Below, piece by piece: positions 19,860-29,765 of a stretch of 64,000 nucleotides of DNA (its first letter is position 1; each line of letters begins with the position of its first letter). The position numbers were made by a program, and so were the translations under genes. The stretch is from Mauremys mutica (lineage: Eukaryota > Chordata > Testudines > Geoemydidae): assembly GCF_020497125.1 (NCBI RefSeq), contig NC_059075.1, positions 46,722,003-46,786,002 of the forward strand. The letters are read 5' to 3'. The notes under the pieces were generated by a model that ran no database searches, was not told where the DNA came from, and saw nothing but the letters and a program-made list of their open reading frames with translations.

Positions 19860-21439
19860 CTTAGGTTATGTCTACACTACATGTTCGTTGGTAAAACTTT
19901 TGTTGGAAAAACACACCCCTGACCAACAAAAATTTTACCAATGAAAAGCGCCAGTGTGGACAGCGCTTTGTCAGCAGGAGACGCTCTAGTTTGAAAACCC
20001 ACAGCAGTGAGTCTCAGAGCATGGGTCTACAGACTTGGGCTCCCACTGAGGCATTAAAACAAGCTGTGTAGATGTTTGGCCTTGGGCTGGAGCTTGGGTT
20101 CTAAAGCCCAGGGATGGGGGTGGGTTTCAGAGCCTGAGCTGCCACATCTACACTGCTGTTTTTACCACAGTAGCACAAATCCTGTGAGCCAGTCTCTAGA
20201 GCCAGGAGCTGAGATTACTGCCATCGATTTCAAACGCAGTGGTGAAGACATACTCTAAGGCGGGGTGGGCAAAGTACGGCCCACAGGCCAGATCCGGCCC
20301 CTCAGGGCTTTGGATCCAGCCTGTGGGATTGCCCCCTATGGTGCCGTGGGCCCCGTGCCGCTCTCAGCAGCAGCCGGTCCAACGTCCCTGCGGCCCCCAG
20401 GGCCCTTGCCTCCAGGCACCGCCCCCCGCAGCTCCCATTGGCTGGGAACAGGGAACCGCAGCCAATGGAAGCTTTGGGGGAGGTACCTGGAGGCGCAGCA
20501 AGGGCAGCACAGGCAGAGCCCTCTGCCCCACCTCCCCCAAGGGCTGCAGTGCTTCCTGGAGCAGCGCAGGGCCGGGGACAGGGCGGGCGGGCAGGGAGCC
20601 TGCCCTGGCTCCAGTGTGTGCCGCTACCACCCCGGAGCCTGAACCCCTCCTGCACCCTGCACCCTGCCCCCCAACTCCCTGCCCTAAGCCCCCTGCCTGC
20701 ACCGCACATCCCTCCTGCACCCCAACTCCCTGCCCTGAGCTCCCTTGTACATCCCACAACCCTCCTGCACCCCAACCCCCTGCCCTGAGCCCCCTCCCGC
20801 AGTCCGCACTCCTCCTGCACCCCTGCCCTGAGCCCCCTCCTGCACTTCGCACCCCTTCTGCGCCCCAACCCCCTGCTCTCAGCCCCCTCATACACCCGCA
20901 TCCCACCTCTGCCCCAATCCCTTGCCCTGAGCCCCTTCCTGCACACCACACCCCCTCCCACACCCTGCACTCTGTCCTGGGCCCCAACCCCCTGCCCTGG
21001 CCTTGAATACAATTTCCCCACCCAGATGTGGCCCTTGGCCCAAAAAGTTTGCATTCTAAGCCTGGGCTCTAAATCAGGTTTGAGCCCACAAGAAATCCTT
21101 CTGCCACAACAAATCAGCCTGACTCAGGTCGGCAAGCACTCAGGACTCAAGTCCTAGGACAGTGCTATGGAGATGGGTCAGGGCCCAAGTCCCACTGTGA
21201 GTTGGATCCAAGCCCTGTCACTTTGCAGTGTGGCTGCAGCTCAAGCTGCAGACCTGAGTCAGAAGGTCTGTGTAACGCAGTATGGACACATTAGCATGAC
21301 CACAAGACTTGGGTCCAGCAATTGTAAACCCAGGTTTATAATGAAGTGTGGACACTGAGGCCCAGGCTTGGAAACACCAAGTCTACAAGCGCAGGTCTCA
21401 CAGACCCACGCTTATTGTGCAGTGCAGACATATCCTAAG
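19860..21439. mobile_element. composite MITE region with a nested insertion
   Basis: Outer ends cttaggttatgtctacacta and agtgcagacatatcctaag are imperfect inverted repeats. The interior includes a second MITE-like motif (gtctcagagcatgggtctac near 20010, with an inverted echo further on). The element is split at 20261/21055 by a 793-bp insert listed separately. Such tgtctacac-ended elements recur at 21790, 45934, 55166, 57529 and 58257. Confidence 0.6.
20262..21054. mobile_element. nested non-autonomous hAT-like element with C-rich minisatellite
   Basis: Starts ggggtgggcaaagtacggcc and ends with cccttggcccaaaaagtttg, inverted-related ends of a common hAT-derived repeat. It is flanked by tctaaggc (20254-20261) and tctaagcc (21055-21062), an 8-bp duplication with one mismatch. 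From about 20640 to 21000 it contains imperfect tandem units around ccctgccctgagccccctcc. The long proline-rich frames on both strands come from this low-complexity tract. Confidence 0.65.
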
Positions 21440-21789
21440 AGGGTGGAGGCCACATGTGAAGTGCCCCAACTGGGTTTTCTGATTTTAGAGAAGAGATTTA
21501 CAGAGTGGCCATGTCAAATTGCCTGACATTGCCTCTGAATGCCGGGAAACTCAATCAGAGAATGGACTTCCCAACAGTATGTGGTGGGGTGGAGGAAATG
21601 GGAAGTTCTCTGATTGAATTTCTCCAACAGCAGAGACAACTGTGACCATTTTTCCTTTATTTTTTAAAATAAATATACTGTTCCCATAGTGGTACACAAT
21701 ACTTTTCAGCTTTACCTGGCACCTGAAATAATGAGATGAAGTAGTAGGAATGCATGTTTATAAATACTCTTGGGCCTGGTAGTTTACTT

Positions 21790-22035
21790 AGGGTTTATCT
21801 ACATGAACACTTAGTTTGACGCAAGCTAAGGTATAGATCTACCCCCACACTAGCCTGCTACACACTAAATGTTCATGTGCACCCTGCTGCTGCACGTTAA
21901 AGTGCCCTAGTGCCCTTTGATCTTCTCCTGTTTCAAAGTGGGATAGATCAAAGTACAGCAGTAGAGAACTTTAGCAGATGTCAGGAGGGTCCACACAGCT
22001 TGCTGCAAACTAAATGTTAGTTTAGACAAACCCCC
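21790..22035. mobile_element. MITE with about 30-bp inverted ends
   Basis: The left end 21791-21818 (gggtttatctacatgaacac, continuing ttagtttg) is matched inverted by 22006-22035 (caaactaaatgttagtttag, continuing acaaacccc). Non-coding. Confidence 0.65.
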
Positions 22036-22800
22036 CAGTAACTCTACCTAGCTTCATTCCCAAAGCCAGGGACTATCTGAAAGGGTAACTCTGCCTACCT
22101 CTTACTGTGTAGGCTTCAGAAAAATATTTTTTTCTCTTTCCCCAGGCCCTCCAAGGGCATGATCCTGTGAGGTGCTAAGTGTCCTCAGCTTCCTTCAACT
22201 TAAACAGGAGTTCAGGGTGATCAGTATCTCGCAGTATTTATTCCCAATTTTTTAAACATTATTTCCTCTAATTTTAAGGACCAGTGCCAAGTGACACACA
22301 TCAGGGTAAACTCACAATACTGCAGTGAAACTTCCAGCTGGCCACCCCCCTGCAATGAATACTTACATAAGGAAGTGCATAACATTAGTATACAGGAACA
22401 CATTTCTAAAACTTATGCAACTAGTTTCCATTCTGCTAATCAACGCAAACTACTAGTCTCTCTTGACTCTTAATCTTTACTAGGTGAAAGGTAGAGGCAC
22501 TGTTAGGAGGTACCACAGTGTCACATTGCAAGTGCCAAAATTCTATTGTACTCTCTAAGGACTAACGTTATTAGGTAGCTCTGGAGACAAGGATTATTGA
22601 CATAAAGCGTAACACAGCATGAATCATCTCTTCGCAGGGTTCTCCTAATCAAACTGGAAGATATCCGTGTTTGTACTAGTACAAGGAACAACCAAGACAA
22701 CAGCTTATAAACACTGAGTCACCAAGGCAAGTCTGTTTTATGCAAAGCATTAAACTGAAGTGGTCGGCAATGCATACAAAATTGCAAAAGATATAGCACA
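22036..22800. other. no recognised feature
   Basis: AT-rich with a tract of 9 T near 22126. No gene or clear element seen. Confidence 0.35.
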
Positions 22801-22802
22801 AA

Positions 22803-22804
<2 letters not shown>

Positions 22805-22837
<33 letters not shown>

Positions 22838-23460
22838 GAGGCCAGAGATTTTGTTTTTAAATTTGACACCAGAAATTAGATACGCCATATAATCCAAAAG
22901 CCAGAAGCATTCTCTGACGTCCTTCTATAAGGAAACGATTCTAACATCTGTAGGTGTAGCATTTTACATCAAACAATAAGAGTCAGCAAATGTTCTATTT
23001 CTATTCAAATACAGCTTTTTATATAAAGAGACTATTCCATTGTTTACACAAAGAACAGCAATTTTTCATAAGGATTATTTATTTAGTGTGTGCATAGTCA
23101 TCTAGCCAAGTGATGTCATCTTCAGTGGCATGATGCAGTTCTTCTAGGCCATCACTGAACCTAGTCAGCAGGCATTCATCGACAATACGCATCATCATAT
23201 GTGTTGCGCTGCAGCTGCACAAAGGCCCCAGCGATACTGGTTGGATGCACAGAGACCTTGCTCAGTCTGAAACCTGTTCAACAGGGACCACTGGCAGCGG
23301 GGCAGATCAAAACCAGGTGGGCCAATTGTGGGGCCGGCGACGAGGGACTGGTTGGGGATTATGACAGATATCTATTCCTCTCGTCAGAGTGTTTCTGCCC
23401 TAACATCCTCGCGTGGCGGATGAGACCATAGTGGGCGACGTGACGCTGGTGTAGCGGTGG
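22805..23460 (-). mobile_element. possible retrocopy with A27 tail, minus strand
   Basis: 22805-22831 is an uninterrupted run of 27 T, that is a poly(A) on the minus strand. Upstream on that strand is an AT-rich 3' UTR-like stretch and then, from about 23090 to 23460, a GC-richer block that reads in pieces (for example EELHHATEDDITWLDDYAH before a stop). I do not recognise the source, and the frame is broken. It could be a processed pseudogene or a LINE/SINE tail. No target duplication was found. Confidence 0.35.
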
Positions 23461-24259
23461 TTTAAAAAGGGTTATTGACTTAGTGCATTTAGAGAAAGAT
23501 TTTAACAGTGATCAAGTCATGTTGTTAAGGAGGTAGAGCCACTTGTAACACGGAGGCCTGGATTTTTGCATTTTGTGCCTTATGTGTACATGTTCACTTT
23601 ATCCATAGCAGCACGAATGCTGGTTTCATGGTATTCTGCCAGAGAACTTCCCAAAACATGAGTATACAATTAAATCCTGTTCCTGGAATTTTCTTTGCAA
23701 TAGCCACAATACACATTTGTTGAAGAAAAACTGGTAAAAAGAGAAGGCTGCTAGTGCCTAACACATCGGAGAAATTGCTCCAAAACATTTCTATACAGCT
23801 GCCAACTCCACTGACTTGATGACCAAATGAAGATATAAGCTGTCTGGGGGCTACTTACAGTTATTCATGTAAATTTCCTAAATGTCAAAATATGTTCGAA
23901 ATGACAGTACAATTAATTTAGTCATTTCCTCAACTTTTGCTGTTTTATCCATCCCGTTCTAGAGAGAAATTTCCCCTCACCCACACATTGCAGGCATTTC
24001 CCAAGACATCTACCAAATGCTAGAAGGGAATCATAGACATTAGGTAATTAGAAAAAGGGAGCAACCTTGCATCACTGCTTTGGGGTTTAATCACATGAAT
24101 ACTTAAAGGTAAACTGTGGTCTTCTTTGGCAATAATACAATATCCAGTAGCAAAATATTTAGTCACTAAATATAAATATAAAGTCTTACAAAAATCTCAC
24201 ACAGTAAAAACACATTCTATTAACATTTAAATAACGACTGAGGATGCACTAAGGTGATC
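23461..24259. other. no recognised feature
   Basis: AT-rich intron-like sequence without repeat ends or protein similarity. Confidence 0.35.
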
Positions 24260-24267
24260 ATTTATAG

Positions 24268-24579
24268 CAGAGGTCGGCAACCTTTCAGAAGTGATGAGCC
24301 GAGTCTTCATTTATTCACTCTAATTTAAGGTTTCACATGCAGGCAATACATTTTAACATTTTTAGAAGGTCTCTTTCTATAAGTCTATAATATATAACTA
24401 AACTATTGTTGTATGTAAAGTAAATAAGGCTTTTAAAATGTTTAAGAAGCTTCATTTAAAATTAAATTAAAATGCAGAGCCCCCCCGGACCGGTGGTCAG
24501 GACCCGGGCAGTGTGAGTGCCACTGAAAACCAGCTCACGTGCCGCCTTCGGCACGCGTGCCATAGGATGCCTACCCCTG
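24268..24579. mobile_element. 312-bp hAT-type element with perfect 8-bp duplication
   Basis: Starts cagaggtcggcaacctttca and ends ggatgcctacccctg; flanked by atttatag at 24260-24267 and 24580-24587. The internal sequence (tcactctaatttaaggtttc onwards) is a very common non-autonomous hAT family of turtles, by memory of its consensus. Confidence 0.85.
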
Positions 24580-24762
24580 ATTTATAGTAACTTGAACCCT
24601 ATTCTTTTTCTTGCATACAGCAATGTCTCACATTGTTATTTAAAGAGCATCTAAAGTGTGCCAGGTGCTTTACAGACAAAATAAAAGACACAGTCTGAAG
24701 AGCTGAAAATCTGCATACAGTAATGTCAGACAAATTTGGGGCGGGGGATGTGGTTATAAATT

Positions 24763-25715
24763 ATTCCAGAGGGAATTCTATGCCAAAAAATTAAAAATGC
24801 TGTGCAGAAAAAATAAAAATGCTGAGCACAATATGTTAAAATTTGGCAAAATTCTGTATATTTTATTTGTCAATAAATTATGTGGAGGCTTCAGCATGGC
24901 AACAGGGAGCACAGGCCACTGGTTGCACAAAGGTGGGAGATCACCCTGCAGTGCTCCACCCGGGACATGACTCGGAGGCGAGGCTGCACCTGACCCTGAC
25001 ACAGCGCAAGGGTTGGATCTGCCCCAAATATATCCTGGGGCCCTGCCCCTCCGTGCCAGGCTCACCAAGATAAGCAAGTAAAAGGGACAGAGTCTTGCAC
25101 ACATGCCCAGCCCTGGCCCCTGATCCAGGTGTGGGGCAAGCAGGCGGAGCCTGGCAGGATTCAAGTGTGGAGGGGCTTAGTGTGGGGGGATCCAGGTGTG
25201 GGGTGAAAGGGTTCTGTGTGGGGCAATCTGGATGCAGGCGGCCCGGTGGGGAGTCTGAGAGGGATCTGGATGCAGAAGGGCTTGGTGGGGAGTTCCGAGT
25301 GCAGTGGGAATGGGACTGTGCAGGGGGTCCAGGTGAAGGTGGTTGGGGCTCAGCAGAGGGGGTCCGGGTGTGGGGGGATGGGGCTTGGAGGGGGTAGGTC
25401 TGGGTGTGGGGGACTCAGCACAGGGGTCTGGGTGCTGGGGGCCTGGGGCTTGGTGGGGTGAGGGATCTGGGTGCAGCTGGTTGGGGCTCAGTGGGGTGGG
25501 GATCCAGATTCGGGGGGGCTCATTGAGGTAGTCCAGGTGTAAGGGGGATGGAGCTCATCAGGGTGGTGGTTCAAGAGCAGGGGGTCTGGGTGCAGGAGTG
25601 GGAGTCCAGATGCAAGGGGGGGGGGCTCAACGGGGGTCCAAAAGCAGAGTGGCTGGGGCTCGGCAGCGGGGTCTGGGTGCAGGGGGATTTTGGATGCAAG
25701 GGAGATGGGGCTTTT
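24763..25715 (+). mobile_element. truncated copy of the repeat seen complete at 61092-62463
   Basis: Left end ccagagggaattctatgcc, followed by aaaaaattaaaaatgctg, tttgtcaataaattatgtgg and aggtgggagatcaccctgca, matches the reverse complement of 62463 downward. From about 25100 it passes into G-rich imperfect tandem units (ggtctgggtgtgggggg and similar). The other terminus is missing. Non-coding; the long Gly-rich frames here are low complexity. Confidence 0.7.
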
Positions 25716-26229
25716 CTACAGTATCAAAGTGCTTCTCAAGTACATCAGGGCTGTGTAGCAAGAATCCTAGTGGCCCTTGGGTCCTCTCTTCCACTCTCCT
25801 CAAGCATGGGTAGACTCAACTTACAGTAGATTTCATTTACTGTTAAAAAATTATCATTCCAATTATAGGAGAAAATCTTTATCAAAGAGGAGAGTCTTGC
25901 AGCATGCCCTAAAAGTGTCAGATTCTGAGAGCTCATTCCACATCTTTGAACACACTCTGTGGCGACTCCCACACACTTCATCCTAGTCTTTGTGGGTGGG
26001 ACTGTTCCCAGGGAGCACAGCTTTCTGGTGAGTCTTATATAGAGATGTGGTCACTGATGTATCTGAGTTCTGACAAACTGACAGCTTTGAAGATCAGGCT
26101 AAAACCCTGAATGGAATGAAAATGGGCTGGGAGCCAAAGGAGGGATCAGAACCCAGCTTTCTGGCCGTGTTCCCTACTGAGGAAGCAGGCTGCTGTATTC
26201 TGAATAAGATGAGTGTGTGCATTGCTACC
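25716..26229. other. no recognised feature
   Basis: Mixed-composition spacer between the truncated hAT-like copy and the fold-back element. A block near 26090-26190 (aaaaccctgaatggaatgaa and on) may be an old repeat. Confidence 0.3.
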
Positions 26230-26244
26230 ACAGTTAGTCAAGTA

Positions 26245-26414
26245 TCAGAGGGGTAACTGTGTTAGTCTGGTTCTGTAAAAGCAGCAAAGAATCCTGTGGC
26301 ACCTTATAGACTAACAGACGTTTTGCAGCATGAGCTTTCGTGGGTGAATACGAAAGCTCATGCTGCAAAACGTCTGTTAGTCTATAAGGTGCCACAGGAT
26401 TCTTTGCTGCTTTT
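26245..26414. mobile_element. fold-back insertion with perfect 68-bp inverted arms
   Basis: Arms at 26273-26340 and 26351-26418 are exact reverse complements around a 10-base loop (tgggtgaata); the last four bases of the right arm belong to the flanking repeat. The insertion is bordered by acagttagtcaagta at 26230-26244 and 26415-26429, a 15-bp direct repeat. The head (tcagaggggtaactgtgtta) and arm sequence belong to an interspersed family common in turtles. The perfect arms and long target duplication suggest a recent LINE-type or Penelope-type insertion that copied itself back on itself. Confidence 0.85.
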
Positions 26415-26673
26415 ACAGTTAGTCAAGTAGAGTCAGCTACAGTAGCCCGGCAACAAAGTGATGAATGCATGGATTACTGTGGGCAGATCCTCATCTGAGA
26501 GGAAGGGGAAGTGGGTGGAAGGTGGCATTTTTCACAATTCTTGCAGGAATAGAAGAGGAGAGAGTTGAACTCCACAGTACTTATCAGAGCTTGAATTACT
26601 GGGGGCACAGGCGCTGATTCCATGGGGGCTGGAGCACCCATGGCGAAAAATTAGTGGAGCACCCACCGGCAGC

Positions 26674-26706
26674 CACGAGGACAGCATTATATCGGGGTTG
26701 AGGTAT
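26674..26706. mobile_element. right-end fragment of the pogo-type MITE
   Basis: cgaggacagcattatatcgg, then ggttgaggta, matches the right end of the MITE at 17578-17770. It abuts CR1 coding sequence at 26706; the left part of the MITE is replaced by an unrelated repeat (ggctggagcacccatgg). Confidence 0.65.
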
Positions 26707-27890
26707 ATTACCGACCACCTGACCAGGATGGTGACAGAGACTGTAAAATGCTCAGGGAGATTAGAGAGACTATTAAAATTAAAAACTCAACAATAATGGG
26801 GGATTTCAACTATCCCCATATTGACTGGGTACATGTCACCTCAGGAAGGGATGCAGAGATAAAGTTTCTTGACACTTTAAATGACTGCTTCTTGGAGCAG
26901 CTAGTCCTGGAACCCCCAAGAGGAGAGGCAATTCTTGATTTAGTCCTAAGTGGAGCACAGAATCACGTCCAAGAGGTGAATATAGTTGAACTGCTTGGTA
27001 ATGGTGACCATAATATAATTAAATGTAACATCCCTGTGGCAGGGAAAACATCACAGCGGCCCAACACTGTAGCACTGAATTTCAGAAAGGGGACTACACA
27101 AAAATGTGGAGGTGTTAAACAGAAATTAAAAGATACAGCACCAAAAGTAAAATCCCTGCAAGCTGCATGGAAACTTTAAAAAAAACACCATAATAAAGGA
27201 TCAACTTAAATGTATACCCCAAATTAAAAAACATAGTAAGAGAACCAAAAAAGAGCCACCATAGCTAAACAACAAAGTAAAAGAAGCAGTGAGATGCAAA
27301 AAGGCATCTGAAGTTAAATCCTAGTGAGGAAAATAGAAAGGAGTATAAACTCTGGCAAATGAAGTGTAAAAATATAATTAGGAAGGCCAAAAAAGAATTT
27401 GAAGAACAGCTAGCCAAAGACTCAAAAAGTAATAGCAAAAAAATGTTTAAGTACATCAGAAGCAGGAAGCCTGCTAAACAACCAGTGGGGCCACTGGACA
27501 GTCGAGATGCTAAAGGAGCACTCAAGGATGATAAGGCCATTGTGGAAAAACTAAATGAATTCTTTGCACTGGTCTTCACGGTTGAGGATGTGAGGGAGAT
27601 TCCCAAACCTGAGCCATTCTTTTTAGGTGACAAATCTGAGGAACTGTCCCAGATTGAAGTGTCATTTGAGAAGGTTTTGGAACAAATTGATAAACTAAAC
27701 AGCAACAAGTCACCAGGACCAGATGGTATTCACCCAAGAGTTCTGAAGGAACTCAAATGGGAAATTGCAGGACTACGGACTGTCATCTGTAACCTATCAT
27801 TTAAATCAGCTAAATGACTGGAGGATAGCTAATGTGACGCCAATTTTTTTTAAAGGACGCCAGCGGTGACCCTGGCAATTACAGGCTGGT
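26705..27890 (+). pseudogene. CR1 LINE ORF2 fragment (endonuclease end and RT start)
   Basis: The first frame reads YYRPPDQDGD, then IMGDFNYPHIDW, LDLVLSGAQN and GDHNIIKCNI, the second half of the apurinic-type endonuclease of CR1 with its catalytic Asp/Asn and Asp-His residues. After a broken linker, KMFKYIRSRKPAKQPVGPL and NKSPGPDGIHPRVLKELK mark the start of the RT domain. The match ends near DPGNYRLV at about 27885. Stops and frameshifts are present. The copy lacks its 5' part, the RT core and the 3' UTR. Confidence 0.88.
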
Positions 27891-28349
27891 AAGAACACCT
27901 CCATTAGCATGGGCGGTGCATAATGGAGGCTGGGGGAGGCTAAGCCCCCCCCCAAACCTCATGCCACCAGGTGGGAAGGGGAAAACAGGGGCAGAATTGG
28001 GGACCCTGGAAAAATCTCCCTCCACCACGGCACAGAGCTTTTCTGGTCTCGGGGCCACAGCTGGGGGGGGGGGGGCGCAGCAACACGGCAGAAGGGGAAG
28101 AGGAGCAAGTGGGGGGTGGAGCAGGGCCTTGAGGGGGAAGGGAGTGGTTGAGTGGAGATGGAATGGGGACGGAGCTGCAGGGGAAGGGACGAAACGAAAG
28201 AGGGGCTCCTGGCTCAGAGCTCCAGCCAGGGTCATGAGCTCCACCATGCCCCTGACCGAGCCCTCAGTGTCCTCTCTCCCCATTGGGAGGGGACTGAGAG
28301 CAGGGGTGGGGTCTCCACCAGAGGAGGCAGGGCTGTGGGAAACTTCACC
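27891..28349. other. GC-rich interspersed sequence, non-coding
   Basis: Begins at taatggaggctgggggaggc, contains a G run at 28062-28076, and is unusually purine-rich. Long frames on both strands are low complexity. It is probably a non-autonomous element whose ends I could not define. Confidence 0.35.
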
Positions 28350-28832
28350 TGCCACTCATGTCCACTAGCTATGCTGACAGAATAGCACTTATTCTGCTAG
28401 CCAAGTACCGCTACACTAGACATTTTGTCAGTATAGCTATGTTGGTCAGGGGTGCATTTTTTTCAGATCCCTGAATGACATAACTATGCCCAAGTACAGA
28501 TCAAGCCTGAGACTGAGAATCTTTAGGAAGTGAAAGAAAGTTCTTGTACAGGATATAGATTTAAACTGCCATCAAGTTCCTGTCTACACAGGGAAACTGA
28601 CCAGCAGGGGTTCTCTTCTCTAGTGCTATGCATTACAATAATTATCTTCTCCTGACTGATTTGCATTAACATATTCAGTATTCAAATTCAAAAGATTTCT
28701 CAAACGTGCTACAAAAATGCTGCCGATCACTTGCAAGATAGGGTAAGTAATAAAACGAGGCAGTGACTGGTTTATGCTCACTTAAGCCTACTGAAAAGTG
28801 AAATTCCTTATGAATAATTAACCTGCACTTAC
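28350..28832. other. PRORP intron; possible MITE remnant
   Basis: 28375-28470 (agctatgctgacagaatagc ... gctatgttggtcaggggtgc) shows weak inverted symmetry like the small elements elsewhere. The rest is AT-rich intron. Confidence 0.3.
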
Positions 28833-28940
28833 AGTTTGAGACTGGTTCCTTTTGTTAGAAATATTGGCAACATTGAGTCCATCTATCACAATATCATACG
28901 GAGGACGATTTTCCACAAAGTTTTGAAACTCTTCAAGTTC
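28833..28940 (-). CDS. PRORP: PRORP fourth visible coding exon (start of NYN nuclease)
   Basis: This 36-codon, phase-0 exon encodes residues 395-430 (ELEEFQNFVENRPP, then YDIVIDGLNVANIS). DGLNVA is the first conserved strand of the NYN metallonuclease domain. D414 matches the first of the aspartates that bind the catalytic metals (human D409). The acceptor is TTCTAG and the donor GTAAGTGCAG. The exons with the other acidic residues and the last zinc ligands were not found between 1 and 28832. They should lie beyond the window, across an intron of more than 28.8 kb. Confidence 0.95.
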
Positions 28941-29283
28941 CTAGAAGAAGGAGAAAAGAAAAAAAAATATTAACAGGAATTTTTTTTAAGCTTTTTTAAA
29001 AAAGACCAAAAAAACCTAAACCTCTCACTTCACTATCGTCTTCTGCCTTTGATATCTTTAATGAAATATTTGCTGCAACACCTTCAAGGGATGTTAACAT
29101 TGTACTAGATGCTTTCCATTACATTTTTCTTTTCTTACGATTGAACAAACGCCACAGCTTCTACCCCTCTTAAACTCACAGTATAAACTGAACATTTTTT
29201 GACAAAAATAGGTAGGTCAGTCAAAATCTGACAGAAGCTTCAAAGCTGGGTACAGCTTTTTAATTTCATTTAAAAAGAAAATA
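28941..29283. other. PRORP intron, nothing recognised
   Basis: AT-rich with A and T runs and no repeat ends. Confidence 0.4.
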
Positions 29284-29470
29284 AGAGACCTGGGTTCCAT
29301 TCCCAGCTGTGCCATTGACCAGCTGTGTAACCATGGGCAAGATACGTTGCCACTCCGTGCTTCGGTTTCCCCACCAGCAAAATGGGAATAACACTATTTA
29401 GCTTCTTTAGTAAAGAGCTTTGAGATCTCCGAATGTAAAGCATTAAATAAGAGATTCTTGTTGATATATT
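29284..29470 (+). mobile_element. MIR/CORE-type SINE, sense
   Basis: gacctgggttccattcccag, cagctgtgtaaccatgggca, then ttcggtttccccaccagcaa and aaatgggaataacactattt match the order of MIR-type SINEs, with the B-box-like ggttccattcc at the start of the core. Confidence 0.75.
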
Positions 29471-29614
29471 TGCTTACTACTCTGGTTGTAAGGCATAAAC
29501 AAAGCTTTTAAAGCAGGTAAAATATAGAACTTTGCTATGTCAGAAATGTCACCCAATGGCTGATCAAAGAGCATCTCTCCAACGCTCCAAGCCAAAGGGA
29601 AATCATTGTTACAT

Positions 29615-29765
29615 CAGACCAGTCTAGAAGAGCTCTGTGTAAGCTCAAAAGTTTTTCTCTCACCAACAGAAGATTGTCCACAACAGAAGATTGTCCAATA
29701 AAAAAATATTACCTCATCCACCTTGTCTCTCACTAGTATCCTGTGGGACCAACATGGCTACAACA
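29615..29765 (-). mobile_element. decayed short interspersed repeat
   Basis: gaagagctctgtgtaagctc, ctcaccaacagaagattgtc and ttacctcatccaccttgtct, ending at gggaccaacatggctac, match in antisense a short repeat common in turtles (gtagccatgttggtccc ...). It holds a 17-bp direct duplication (acagaagattgtccaat-like, near 29668 and 29684). It abuts the R2-like element. Confidence 0.5.

Noticed and set aside
20239..21054. Open frames of 250 and 255 codons on both strands
   Set aside because: They come from C-rich imperfect tandem repeats inside a hAT-like element; composition is Pro/Ala/Gly-rich and both strands are equally open.
27879..28368. 150-158-codon frames on both strands
   Set aside because: Purine-rich interspersed sequence with homopolymer G run; no domain, both strands open.
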